The position numbers and the translations under genes are program-made. The notes beneath the pieces were generated by a model. The model made no database searches. It saw nothing but the letters and a program-made list of their open reading frames with translations, and had not been told where the DNA came from. Positions 45,907-57,600 of a DNA stretch of 64,000 nucleotides are shown here, in pieces. The DNA comes from Ilyonectria destructans (taxonomy: Eukaryota > Ascomycota > Sordariomycetes > Hypocreales > Nectriaceae): the NCBI GenBank assembly GCA_020740775.1, contig JAHEWK010000006.1:1550001-1614000 (forward strand), in the 5' to 3' direction. Positions within the stretch are counted from its first letter, which is position 1. Every line of letters starts with the position of its first letter.

Positions 45907-47090
45907 GAGATTCAGGGGAATAGTAAAGAGATAGAAGTACAACTAGTTATGTTTTTGATGGCATCAGGGCGGTATTCGCGGATACCGTAAGAAAAGTGAC
46001 GAGGTTTGTATCCATATCTGCCAACGGTCAGTATTGATTGCGTCAAGGAGACAAGCCAATTAGGCCCTACCCCAGCATGGCATTAACCATGAGGATACGA
46101 ATCTCGTCATCCTTGCGTGGAAAGCATGGGGTCGAAGACTGAGCGATCGACATGGTGAGAAATAACCCAGGCGTTTGGCCAGCTGATGTTGGGTTTATTG
46201 ACGTAATGGTTTGTAAGGAACAATCAATATCCCGATGGTGGGACAATGCTCCCTTTTAACTTGAGTGCCTGCTCGTTAGCTAAAGTTCACACTCATGAGA
46301 GGACGTCTAGTGAGGTGACGCATTTTCTGTCATAGTGGCCAGTACCAACCCAACTGACCACTGGGCATTCTACATCTGCCTTCTCACATCTACCGCACCT
46401 AAGAACCCGGCCATCACACTAAAGTTTCGGTAAGCGTGCAAGAAGAGCTGATGCAGGGGGTACGATGGCCCACTTTGACCCTTCTTTCGCGACATCTCGA
46501 ACAAGCAGCGCTTAGCAGTGTTACTTGGAGGGGACATCATGTCCTTCGGTATGAACCCATAGTTAACCGTAGTACAATTGCCCTTATGAAGGATTTAGGC
46601 ACTGCAAATGAGGACTGAGATCCCGAATGAAACGTAAGCAATTGATGTTCCAGGAGAAAGTCCACGAAAACCGTCGGACCGGTTGCGGAGGCATGCACTA
46701 AAGTGACCCCACAGATTGACTCGAGGTCACCCCGCATTTGAGCAGCAAAAGCGTGATGGCCAGCTTGGAGAATTACTTCATGATGAACAAACATTTTCAA
46801 GTGTCAGAGACACAGTTTAGCATTATAAAGTAAGCGGAGATTTCAATCTTTTTCGCTACATCATTGTAGACACTAGGCAGTTCAAGTAGACAAGGGGTAA
46901 AGACTCGCCATACCGTTCAAGCAGTACTCCTCCGGCCACCCAAATGCTCCCAAACAATCTGAAAACCAGGAACGAAGCCAACGAGGAAACAACACAACTG
47001 AAGCCAACGATGGTATTGTGAATGACAGCAAAACACCATGCATGCTACGTTTCGCTCCCGAAAAAAGGCAGACAGAAAGAAAAAAATTGC
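45907..47090. other. 1.2-kb convergent intergenic region
   Basis: Tail-to-tail spacer. ORFs are under 90 codons, without motifs. Nothing else seen. Confidence 0.45.
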
Positions 47091-48356
47091 CTACCCCTGG
47101 TGACACCCGCTGTCACCACCCCATCCCATCGTCCGCTGGACTACTTCCAACCCAGCCTGGATTCCTCTGGCAAAGTCTCCGGCTCCAGGCGCATCGTACG
47201 CATCGTCGAGGTCAGCTTGGTACAGCGTTGCCTGGCGACGCCGGAGGATAGCTTGCTGAATGGGTCGACACCACAGCCTGTACCACTGCTCCTCGCTCAG
47301 GCAGGCGTACCGCATGACACCGCGCTCGTCGGGTACGCCCATCGGCCACTCGACGTACACCGTCTCGAACCACTTGGTGCCCAGGGCCAACCACGGCCAC
47401 GAAAAGATCCACAGGAAGGTAAAGTAAAACACCAGCTCGATCCAGCGCGTCAGACGCCAGCGGTTGGCAGGGCAGTCGTTGTAGATCTGCACACGGGAGT
47501 CGATGGTGGGGAAGTTGACGCTGAGATGGCCCTGGTAGTTGGTCGAGCGCACCAGGCTCTCAAGCTGGCCGCCGACGAGGGAAAAGTCCCATCCCGTGAT
47601 GCGGCGTTCCAGGGTAAAGGCCTTGAGCGAGGCCGAGCTCTCGCAGTAGCGCTGACACCACTGGTCGACTCTCGGGGTGCCGTCCTCCGGCGTGCCGCTC
47701 CCGCCGAAGCCCGGTGCGCGGGTTGGGAAGACGGTGCCGCGGCGGACCTTGTCGAAGTTCTTGGCGGCTTCCAGACGATGCCAGTCGCGGCGCAGGGCGT
47801 TGTCCTCGTACAGCAGCGGCGTCAGCTCGATCTGCACGTCAAAGTCGACAATCTCCCGGCGGTGGTCCTTGTCGCCCGACTTCTTGGTCTCGTAGTGGTG
47901 GCCGCGGACGCGCACAAACGGCCGCGGCGGCTCCACGGCGAGGCTGGCGATGTGCTGCTCCAAAAACGCCGGGTCGGTGTCAAGGCGGCGGTCAAGATAG
48001 TAGGCGGTGCTGGAGTCGGCGCTGCGCGAGAAGGGCTGCAGCGGGTAGCCGGGGCCGTGAGTGGGGAGCTCGGAGGGATAGGCGGACGAGTCGGCCGGCG
48101 CAGGGAAGCCGAGGCTCGGGTCCGTGGCGGAATACTCTGGCGGTGGCTCGTCGTGGCCGTCGTGATCGTCGTAACCGCTCTCCACGTCGCCTGGATCCCG
48201 ATCGCGGTAGCCAGCCTGTTGGGCCTCGTTGTCCGAGTACCGCGGGAGGGGCATCTGCGAGCCAGTGGTACCGTAGGACATTGGACTGTCCGAGCCGCCT
48301 CGCGACGACGGAGATGCCACGCCGCGGGGGTTGGTGTCGCTCATTTTCGCAGACAT
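47091..48356 (-). CDS. Conserved-looking fungal protein with PPxY motif and one membrane segment
   Basis: Intronless, 421 residues. A second Met at codon 5 could be the start. Residues 1-120 are disordered, acidic and Gly/Asp-rich, and contain a PPPEYS motif, a potential PPxY site for WW-domain ubiquitin ligases of the Rsp5 type. The central region is globular (FVRVRGHHYETKKSGDKDHR, then IVDFDVQIELTPLLY; later ERRITGWDFSLVGGQLESLV, then RSTNYQGHLSVNFP). A hydrophobic aromatic segment at about 306-327 (IELVFYFTFLWIFSWPWLAL) is a likely membrane anchor, followed by WFETVYVEWPM. The rest is an Arg/Gln-rich tail. I do not recognise a named family. A long opposite-strand ORF here reflects high-GC codon use. 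Confidence 0.8.
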   Translation of the reverse strand: MSAKMSDTNPRGVASPSSRGGSDSPMSYGTTGSQMPLPRYSDNEAQQAGYRDRDPGDVESGYDDHDGHDEPPPEYSATDPSLGFPAPADSSAYPSELPTHGPGYPLQPFSRSADSSTAYYLDRRLDTDPAFLEQHIASLAVEPPRPFVRVRGHHYETKKSGDKDHRREIVDFDVQIELTPLLYEDNALRRDWHRLEAAKNFDKVRRGTVFPTRAPGFGGSGTPEDGTPRVDQWCQRYCESSASLKAFTLERRITGWDFSLVGGQLESLVRSTNYQGHLSVNFPTIDSRVQIYNDCPANRWRLTRWIELVFYFTFLWIFSWPWLALGTKWFETVYVEWPMGVPDERGVMRYACLSEEQWYRLWCRPIQQAILRRRQATLYQADLDDAYDAPGAGDFARGIQAGLEVVQRTMGWGGDSGCHQG

Positions 48357-49005
48357 ACGGATGCGAGGTGATGGTGCGCGCTACCGGTGCCGCCTGCTGA
48401 GGACAAATGAGCGACAAAATGGAGCCTCGCTTCCGTCACGAGCGTGGTGTGAGATGATGAGGTGTTGCGTAGGTGAGCTGGGCGCCTCAAAGTAGCGTGG
48501 TCGCTAGCCGAGCCCAACACTGGAATGCGATAATCCAGCAGAAGTGGCAGGGCGAGAAAATGAAGAGAAAATCCCCGCGAGACTTTGTCGGTGAGACGAA
48601 AAAGGACAAGTCGTCGATAAGGACCAAAATTCTCCGTTTTGTCCAGAGGACAGCTCAGCCTCTTCCCTGGCGCGTACCTGGACTTTTGTGTTGGTCGCTA
48701 TTTCTGCCTAGCTACAGCGTGTTCTGCCTGATGGACGCAAGGTTTTGGGGGCTGAGCAGATGGAACCTGTGCTTCCCGTCCAATGCCGTCAATCTGAGAC
48801 GTGGTCCCACCTTGCACCAGAGCGTGAGGGCCCTCTAACACGTAACTTAACTGCCAGCCATTCATGCCCGCGATTCATGCCCTCTAGCCGCCGAGGTCCA
48901 AGCCAGCTTCGACCGCCCACGTCTTCTTCAATCATAGTGACGGCGCTTAACACCATCAGAATAACCCATAAATAAAATAATTTCCCATTCCTCTCCCTAC
49001 TAAAT
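48357..49005. other. Promoter region of the PPxY protein gene
   Basis: The 650-bp spacer lies between two same-strand genes. It should hold the 5' leader of the upstream-reading gene and the 3' UTR of the next. No ORF is convincing. Confidence 0.45.
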
Positions 49006-50825
49006 CTATCCGAGACGAACCTTCCTCCATATTCTGAGGCACTCTTGCAAGTCCATCGCCAGCGTGCCATCCAGTGCCGTAGACGTATCCTTGATCAGCG
49101 CGATCAACAGAGTTGCATGGGCAAACGTAGCCTTGTTGTCCACGATCTTTTGGTAGTCCGTTCTTTTCATTCCTCCCATGTCCGCCCAGCCCTTCCATAT
49201 GTCCAGCATGTTGCATATGCTGGAAGCGTACTCGCCTTCAAGAACCATGCGATGCAACATGAAGCCCACAACTTCCTTGAGAGTCAATGACTCGCTCCAT
49301 AAACCCTGGCCTTTGAGCCATCGTAGAGTGTGCTCCGCAACAAGTTTTGTGTCCCATTTCGGACTTTGCAGAGCTTCCATCATACGCTGGTCGCGCCGTT
49401 GCTGGTCCTGCCTTGACTTGTCACGCACTACATTTGTCAGTAACCAGAACTCCAAGGATCAAATTTCGGGTAGAAAAACTCACTGTCTTGCATCCGTTGG
49501 TCCATCTCTCTGCGCATTCTATCTTTTACCGCTTGTTCCCGCTGCGCAGGGGCCATCCGTGCTTCCGCTGCCATGGCTGTGCGCTGCTCCTGGTTTCTCC
49601 TGGTGAACTGATCGAGGGAGGCTCCATAATCAGCGTGATTAGTCGCCCATTCAGGAGTCTCAGATTCGTCGACCATGCCTAGAAGAACCATGACACCACA
49701 GGGCACCGTCTCCTTCCTGGAAAAGAACAGAATTTCATCCGGAATCTTGTAGTTCCAGAGAATGGTTTGATGTGACGTTCCATAAGCTGTTGCGGCACTA
49801 GCGAACCACACGCCATCTGTTTTCCCCGTTCGGACGCGAATGTGCTCGATATACAGGCTGTCAAGTCTAACGGTGCTCTGAAGATGATCTTCTTGCGTCA
49901 AGGCGGTGACGATCCCAGCCATCGATATTTGGCAGGTTATGGTTTTCTCGGAGTTGGAGCTGCTTTCATTCTCAATGGAATCAACCTCGGCTGAGCCCTG
50001 CTTCTTGTGAAAGTCTCCGCCACTGATCAATCCTTCCTCGGAAACCGCAGTCTTTGGTTGATCATCCTCTTCGACTTCGGCAGAACTCTCACCGGGCTCG
50101 GATTTCTTGGGACCCTGGGGCGGCGACGGCAGACGGACCCAATAGGGTGGCAGATGTGAGTAGTCCCGTGTAATCCAGGAACTCGACCAAGCCACTGCAA
50201 GAGACAGGTTTCCATCTGAGTCATCCGACGGAGCAAGACTTAGTGCCTTTTCCCGTCCATCTGGGGACATCATCAATGAACAGCCTACCGGCGTCCATAG
50301 CCCTGTCGCTCGCAGCAGCTTCCAGCCATGGGGATCTGGTACAGCGCCCAAGTCTAAGAGGTAGCAGACCAATTCATCGAATGCAATTTCCACCTGCGGC
50401 TGACGCACTTGGTCGGCATACTCGACGCGTTGAGTCTTGAGGCCGATTGCATTGGTTCTCCAGTTGAAGGTTGTCCAGCTGCCGCCGGGGATTGAGCTAG
50501 GATGACGCGAAAGGGTCCAATACTCTGTTCGATTTTGAAACCTGTCCAAGGGCATCACTGCATACCGTGGAAGTTCAATCTCAATGACGCGGTTCACCAC
50601 ATCACTCCGGGTCAGCGCAGTTAGGCGACTACGCCGCAGCATACGCTTGATACGCGAAAGTGAGACAAGGGTCGCGAAGGTGTTATAGAGAATGGGAAGA
50701 ACTGTGAATGCAGGTTAGGACGTTAGCGACTTGGCAAGTGGGGGAGATAGCGTACCTCCAAGCACGGCCAACGGCACACCAATGTAGGTGATAATATCCG
50801 TCGCCGACTTCCCAGTATCGGCCAT
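49006..50825 (-). CDS. Fungal membrane-anchored protein of unknown function
   Basis: Exons 50825-50756, 50701-49484 and 49427-49006 give 569 residues. The N-terminus MADTGKSATDIITYIGVPLA, then VLGVLPILYNTFATLVSLSR, contains one membrane segment (about 10-37). The first intron splits it in phase 1. A basic stretch follows (RIKRMLRRSRLTALTRSDVV). The body has a globular domain (VVNRVIEIELPRYAVMPLDR; LSRHPSSIPGGSWTTFNWRT; LRATGLWTPVGCSLMMSPDG), a disordered acidic insert at about 205-265, and a charged coiled-coil-like region rich in Arg, Gln and Met (about 400-455). A helical C-terminal domain begins with LRWLKGQGLWSESLTLKEVV. No catalytic motif is visible and I cannot name the family. The exon phases and the intact 569-codon frame make it a real gene. 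Confidence 0.82.
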
Positions 50826-51361
50826 TTGAAGACGCTGCGATAGGCAAAGGATGGAGCAAGGAATATGGAAAAAAGGGGGGCCTGAAGCTCTACAACGCGA
50901 CAAACCGCGATAGAGCAGACTAGTCTGATTCTAACTAGCGGTTGAACGAAGCAATGTGCGGCTGAATATCACGCGACCAATCACGTGGCACGCCAGTGTG
51001 TGCAACTTCTACAAGTAATTATCAATGGCACTGTAGGGAAAAGATGAAAGAACTACTATTTTCGCATCGATGGGTTTAGCAAGTGGTGGGGCATAAAGCA
51101 GGTACACGCAGAGACTGTTTGTGGGGTTTAAACAACTTGGCAATAAAGGCCGATAGTTAACCCATTTTCAAAGGCAGGTATATTCAAATTTATCTAGCGT
51201 CATAATCATAGGCAATTATAGGTCTCGGATTGGTTAAGGTGGCCATTTATCAGATTCTCTTTGAAAATCATTACTAGTTTGATTCGCGAGCATTCATGAC
51301 CTACTCTATGACGAATACGATACTTCTAAATGTTCCACGAAATATTTCGTCTGTCTAGAAA
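50826..51361. other. Intergenic region
   Basis: About 540 bp between two minus-strand genes. AT-rich towards 51180-51300, with no coding signal. Confidence 0.45.
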
Positions 51362-52251
51362 CTAGAGTTTGGTCGCATACTCTCTCTTGTCCACCAGATA
51401 GCTGTCGAACCAAGAGACCGCCTGATGAAATGCCTGCTCCTTGGCAAACCGCTCCACCTTGACGTTGGGGTCGCCCCGGACGGAGAATCCATGCTCCACG
51501 CCGGAGAATAGATTGATCTGGTAGTCCTGCTTGGTTCCGATGAGAATCTTCTCGGACTCGTGGCGTTTCTCCATGGGGAAGATGGTGTCCGTCTCTGCTG
51601 CCGCGATTGACAATGGCCCGGTAATGGCAGCCAGTTCCTCGGACTCCACAAACGAGGGGTGAGCAACGAACCCACACTCAATACCGTCCTTGTAATGGCG
51701 GATGACATACTGATGCAACAGTTAGCTTCTGTGGCGTGTCTCACTGGTGAATTTCCATTAACCTTGGCACCGAAACAGTATCCGGCAGCTCCAATACGCG
51801 TCACCCCACTATCCCTCAAGTATTTGATGCCAGAAACGATGATGGGATCAATGAACTCCTTTGTATGCGGGTTATCGCCGCTAGAGCCCCCCGCTAACCA
51901 GCTCATAATATCAAAGTTTTCCAGCATGTTCAAGGCAGCAGGGTCGCCGTTGAACAGGTCCAGAACAAGGCAAGTATAACCTTCTTTCGCATACGCGTCG
52001 GCAATAAGCATACTGTTCTGCCAGATACCGAGGATATCTGGCACGTACAGGAGGCCAACGCCATCATGGGCTTTTGAGGCGGAAGGGGAAGCCAAATAGG
52101 CCTGGATCCCATTCTCAATGGTGATGAGCTTTCCTGTCGGAGTTCCCCTGTTTGATGAGTGAGTTTGTGTGGTTTGTTTTGTGTAGAACGATCTCGCTTA
52201 CTCGTGGAGGAATCCAGTTGCGCAGCACTGTCCAGGGGGATTTGAAGCCAT
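51362..52251 (-). CDS. Dienelactone hydrolase family protein
   Basis: Exons 52251-52202, 52147-51763 and 51709-51362 give 260 residues, the usual length. The fold is alpha/beta hydrolase with a Cys-Asp-His triad, all visible: Cys141 in GAAGYCFGAK, Asp186 in AAAETDTIFP, His218 in SGVEHGFSV. The N-terminal MASNPPGQCCATGFLHEGTP is typical of fungal members, where the CC motif precedes a conserved H-E-G. Bacterial relatives hydrolyse dienelactone in chloroaromatic breakdown; fungal substrates are mostly unknown. It is cytosolic, with no signal peptide. It is divergent from the DLH-SnoaL fusion gene across a 677-bp promoter with a five-copy GTGGTACRC repeat, suggesting that the pair is co-regulated and acts on a common substrate or pathway (inference). 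Confidence 0.93.
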
Positions 52252-52928
52252 ATTGAAAACGTTGATTAACCAGATCTTTACGATAACGGGGTGCTTTTTG
52301 CGATTGATTCAACAGGTGGATTTTTCAAGTTATCATCCCTATTTGGGCCAGATTCTAGCTCGCCGTGCTGCTCATCCTCATCCATTTGACCCGGACCGAG
52401 TCACCGCATCCGCTATCGGGTAGAGACCCCGCAGTCGAGGAACTTGGCCGACAAACAAGGATCGCGGCAATTGAAACCAACCCCCGATCGCTCGTGGGCA
52501 CTTTGCCTATCACGGGCAGTGGACCGGCTGGCGTCGGACCCGATTGTAGAGTGGTACGCCGTACAGAGAGGGTGGTACGCTGCAAGGTGGTACGCTGTAG
52601 AGTGGTACACGTAGAGTGGTACGCTGGGTGCGACGCCCTCTTATCAACTTGGAGCTTGACGCCTCTTTAACCCCGGTGCACTACCCGACGTGCCCCTGCC
52701 GCGCACAGTGCTCGGCTAACGTACCATGTAACGAAGCTGTGTCTGATAAGCCGATAACACCGGGTTTAGAGTCGCACGCCTCATCTCCATTTGACTATCC
52801 ATATCTGGCCTCGACGTTTATTTACAACTTCATCATCACCGTACAATTGTAGTCTGTGCTCCAATTGAATCAACGAGCATTCACAATCCACAGTTCACAA
52901 TTCACAATTCACAAGCTATCAACTCATC
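52252..52928. other. Divergent promoter of the dienelactone-hydrolase pair
   Basis: The 677-bp head-to-head spacer holds the repeat cluster described separately near its centre. A CA-rich leader with the triplet repeat-like stretch attcacaatccacagttcac lies just before the plus-strand start. Confidence 0.6.
52551..52624 (+). repeat. Five direct copies of GTGGTACRC in the divergent promoter
   Basis: Copies start at 52551, 52572, 52587, 52602 and 52616. Four read GTGGTACGC and the fourth GTGGTACAC. The last four are spaced 14-15 bp apart, and several are preceded by GTAGA. They sit 300 bp from one start codon and 305 bp from the other, on the same strand. Spacing and position suggest a multi-site binding region for a sequence-specific factor. 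This is inference from the pattern. Confidence 0.8.
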
Positions 52929-54346
52929 ATGCTGTATGCAGACATCTCGCAACCCCCTGCGCGCCTCCCGCAGACGCAGCTCACCGAGCTGCAATCCGGC
53001 GTGTCGCTACTAGCCCCGCTTTCTCGGCGAGGCCATGGCCCTGGCATCATTCTCCTCACTGCCAACTCGACAGACCAGTTAAGCATTAAGGAGGGTGTTC
53101 CGTCCGCCTCCATCAAATGGGCCGAGGAGGGATTCGCTGTTGTAGAAATTCAAGCAACAGCCCTTGCAGCAGGCACGGCCGTTCTGAAGACGGCGTTCAG
53201 CGCACTCAAGGAGTGTGAGAAGTGCGACAAAACAGAGAAGATTGGACTTGTTGGTATGTCTCTGTAACTGTGTTCAATTGAATTTCAACTAACAGTTATC
53301 TTTAGCATATGATCCGGAGTTGTGGAGCCAGGTTGTCCCAGCTCTCCACTCAGTCCCTGAGATTTCAGGAGCCATCGTGTATGCCAACCATGGCTATGAT
53401 CCAAAGCAAAGCCAAGCCTCTGTACCAGTTCTCGTCCACCTGGCCGGGGACTCACCAGGCCTGCCCACACGAACTACAGAGTTCACAGAATATTTCTACC
53501 CCTCTCTCTCATCCTTTAAATTCGCTACTCCTTTCACCACAGAATTCAACTACTCCGCTGAGGCCGTCTCTCACACCCGGAACTTGACTTTCCTCAAGCC
53601 CCTCGTCGGTGGTCCATACTTCGATCTTGAAGCAATTTGGGATGAGCACACTCACTATGAGTTCAACGACCGCTCAGTGGAGCACACAATGGCTACAATG
53701 GTCCAGGAGCCTTACGTGAACCACGTACCCACTGTGAGCGGCTCTGCGCCACCGTTGTTTGGTTCCAGCATTAATGTGTTCTCTCCTAGATGACTGGTGG
53801 CATTGGCCGTGAACGGCTCAGCAACTTCTATCGCAGCCACTTCATTTTCCAGAACGCGGACGACACAGAACTCGAGTTAATCAGCCGAACCATCGGCATT
53901 GACCGGGTGATTGACGAGTTTATCTACAAGTGTACCCATGACAAGGCCATTGACTGGCTGTAAGTCCGCCCAAACTGTACATTTTCAAAGATTCCAGCTG
54001 ACAGTGTCGATACAGAGTTCCTGGAATCCCGCCAACAGGAAAGTACCTCGAGATTCCCATGACGGCTGTCGTAAATATCCGCGGAGACCGGCTATATCAC
54101 GAACATATTGCATGGGATCAGGGAAGCGTCCTCCGGCAGATGGGACTTATGCCCGAGTTTCTGCCATTTCCGTACCCGCTTCCAGACGGCCAGACTCCGG
54201 CACAGGGGAAGCAGTTTGAATACAAAGTCCCAGTTGCAGGAGTGGAGACGGCAAATAAGATGAGAGAGAAGAATTCTACCGAGTCTAACGAAATGTTTGG
54301 GTTTGATGTACGAGAAACGGACCTCAGCCGAGAGGGCAGACTGTAA
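52929..54346 (+). CDS. Fusion of degenerate dienelactone-hydrolase-like domain and SnoaL-like domain
   Basis: Exons 52929-53253, 53306-53733, 53790-53959 and 54016-54346 give 417 residues. Residues 1-245 resemble the alpha/beta-hydrolase fold (GPGIILLTANSTDQLSIKEG; WAEEGFAVVEIQA; VPVLVHLAGDSPG). At the expected nucleophile turn, where the neighbour has GYCFGAK, this protein reads IGLVAYDPELW, with no Cys or Ser in a G-x-C-x-G turn, so hydrolase activity is probably lost. From about residue 250 the sequence (MTGGIGRERLSNFYRSHFIF; VIDEFIYKCTHDKAIDWLVP; MTAVVNIRGDRLYHEHIAWD; QGSVLRQMGLMPEFLPFP) matches the SnoaL-like, NTF2-fold fungal group. The protein may bind or isomerise a small cyclic ester or polyketide-like ligand. 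It is divergently paired with an intact dienelactone hydrolase. Confidence 0.85.
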
Positions 54347-54694
54347 GATTATGTTAGTTAGTCAGCTTCGTGTCACGACAATGAGAATGAACACAGCATC
54401 GACAAAGCAAGGGCAAGGTCGTTATATTCTTCATCCTAACGTGTATACATCTAAACACCCACCCACTTGGCAATCCAAACGCCGCCCCCTTTCCATGCAG
54501 GGCCACTTCCAAATAATACCAAATGAACATGAAGCTGAACTATTGCGATCAAAGTGCACGTAATCGAAGATCCAATAATGCATAGGTCCCAGTCTCCACT
54601 GCTGGGAATCTATTCGAAAACGGGGTATATGCCGAAAGAATACAAGCCATGCCTGCCTCGTATCTGAGCACTAGGCAGGCCACCATGGTGTATC
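54347..54694. other. Convergent spacer before the chitin synthase
   Basis: About 350 bp of 3' UTR sequence between tail-to-tail genes. No further feature is seen. Confidence 0.45.
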
Positions 54695-57600
54695 TCAGAC
54701 ACCACGGAACATGCGCACGACTAGGAACCACATAGCGCCGATGAACTTGAAGGCACTCAAACCCGCCACACTCCACAAGACGATGGTCATGTAAATGTTG
54801 GAGCGGGCTAGCTCGGTCTCGTCGTTATCTGTGTCACCAGGGGTGATCTTGTCCAGACCAGCAGAACTCAAGACCACAGCCGCGAGGGCAAAGTTTGTAA
54901 CCATCCAAATCAAAACGACGCCGGTTCGAACACCTCTGTAGTAGTCCATTTGCTTCTCCTGGAGATCGGAAGGGGTTGGCGCCTTCTTGACTTCGACGAA
55001 CTTGGTGGCAAATACGGTAACTTCTCTCTGGTACTGCGCATTTAAATCACCCTCATCGGGGAGATCTGTTTTACCCGCTCCATCCTTCGTGCTGACCGAA
55101 GGGAGTTTCTCAACTTTGTCGTCACCCTTGGTACCCCATGAGACGTCATGGGTGTTGCAGAAAGCATATACGTTGAGAACGTTGGTCCAGGTTGGGGTCA
55201 AGAGCATATACTGCACCAATGAGGTGAACATGTGCCAGGGATCGAACATGATGAGCGAGGCAATGAGCCAAATACCGTACGTCGACATGACGGAGATGAT
55301 AAGCATGTAAAAGACTTTGTTTTTAAAGAGGTCGTCGATGTTGAACCCGTCATTCTTCTTCATGTCATCCTTGATGGTTATGACAGAGATATAAACGGCG
55401 GCGAATAGGAGATATCTGCCAGGTGTTAGCTTTCTGTTTACGGAAGGAACATTGAGTATTCTTACATCATGAGCAACGCCCAGAAGTAGCACATGCTAAG
55501 GTAGAGCTTTCCAGATCCACCAGGCCGGTTTCCAAGTGAGAGAACGAAGCATGTGATCAAGAAAACGCCGTAGAGCCATGTGAAGACGACACCCAGGATC
55601 TCGCCGACCCTACCCAGGAGACTGTCGTCGCCCAAACTCGTTGTCAAAATCTTGAAGACCAGGAAGAAGTTGCCGATAGCAAACCAAGCGAAGATCATGT
55701 TGATAGTGTTGAAGACGAATTCGACGAAGAAAGCAAATTTTCGCAAGAAGGTGTGATCCGAGCGGAAGAAGTCGTAGAAGTGGACGATGGCGTAGATTGC
55801 CGCAAAGAAGGAACCGTTCAGCCAACGACGTCGCTGAAGAACAAGTTCCGTCACCGTATCGGGCACATCAGTCTCACCGGTGGCAGACTTGACGTACTGA
55901 AGGATCCAATGACAGTTTCTCTTGGTGACCAGTTCGAAGCAGAGAATACGATCCTCGGCCAGGTACATGTTGGATTCGAAGAGACCTGCCTCGCCTCCAC
56001 CGTGGAGCGTTTCACCAAGGAAATACTTCTCCAAGGGGCCTTGTCCATTCTTGTCGTTTTGCAAGGCGACATATCGGTAAGCAGAAAAGGCACCGGGCAA
56101 AACTGAAATGAAACCGAAGGCAGACTCCAGAGGCTTGTCAAGAATGTTGCTCATCTTGTACTCGAAGTTTTGAGCTGCAACAATGGGGTTCAATAGCAAC
56201 TTGCCACCCGTGCCCAACATGGCCTTGATTTCACCACAGGCACCACCACACATGGGCTCTAGGTCAAACGCCTTCCAGAGATGGTAGATGGAGTTGCCAC
56301 CTGGCCGGGTACCAGCATCAAGGAGAACGCAAATGTTGGGGTCGAGAACCCGACCAAAGGCTGAGAAGAACCATCTGTGAGAGTTAATCTTCTTGGCGTT
56401 CTTCTCCTTGAGACAGAAGAGGATCTGGACCGGTTGCCGTCGGTGGACGAGCGAAACCACGTCATTCTTGAGCTGCAGATGGGTTTGGGTCGTGTATTCG
56501 TAAATGTGTGCCGTCACATCCTTGTCGTTAACCTTTTGCTTCGCGATACCCTCCTGATAAACACCCATACCGGCCAACAGGGCCCTAGTTCGAGGGTTGA
56601 TCTTAGCACGACCATCGCTGACGACGCAAACAACGATCTTCTTCCAGGCATCCTTGCCCCACGTCTTGCTGTTGGGGCGGTTGCACATGTACTCGACGTT
56701 TTTGAAGACACCAATCATGGTTCGGGCAAAGAGAACATCGTCTTCGTTGTACATGGTAACAACGATGAACAACTCGGTGTGACGGGGCTTACTAAAGAGC
56801 CTCTGTCGCAGGGTGAAGTTGTCGTCGTAGAAGTTGTTGGGGTCACAGGTCGCCGCCGTGTATCTCATATGCGTGAACTCGTCGCGCTCACCGTGGGGGT
56901 TCTGTTGGAGCAAAACTGGAGGAACCGGGCAGTCAAGAACCAAGTTACCTCGGTAGAGAAGCACCTGCTTGACTGTCTTCCATCGCTTAATGCCTCCGCC
57001 TGGAGGTGGCTGCGTTGGCTGGTCTTGATATTGCTCAGTGGGCGCATCGGACTCTTGGTGAGTCAACATTGGCCGACGGTCGTGGTCATCGTAATCGTAA
57101 CCCTGATCGTAACCCTCCTGGGGATGCGGCTCATAGGGTTGGTTGTAGTACCCATCGTGGTGCGCTTCGGGATTCACGGAGTAATCGCTGTGGCCGTAGC
57201 TCGATACGTTATCGACCGAGTGCTATGAGAAGTTGTTAGTTCATTAGCTGGTTACTGCGCCTGGATGGCGCAAGAATTGCGGCCAACACCGCAGGAGGGC
57301 GGATGTACGCACTGCCGCATTGAGATTCAGGTGGTCGCTTGGAGTACCGAGCCGGTGCGGGTCGTTGGCGGCGGGCATATCGAGGTGAGATTGTGACGGC
57401 TGCTGATGGCCGTAAGGATTGTCGTCGAGTTGATAGCCATGTTGAAGAGGGTTCCCCGGTGAGGGGGTCCTGTACGCTCCCCGACGCTGGTCCATCGGAT
57501 CGTTGTAGTAATCGTCGTCTGCGCAAGTAGGATGTTAGATCTCGATTGGACAAGTAGAAGTTCGTCGCAGGTGGAGGAGAGCGGGTAGGTCGTTCTTAGT

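Noticed and set aside
47022..48371. 449-codon plus-strand ORF opposite the PPxY membrane-protein gene
   Set aside because: It lies antisense to a convincing 421-residue gene in a GC-rich region. Its translation is Val/Ala/Arg/Gly-biased without motifs, as expected of a mirror frame.
56377..57228. 283-codon plus-strand ORF inside the chitin synthase
   Set aside because: Antisense shadow of a highly conserved coding exon. Hydrophobic low-complexity translation without family features.
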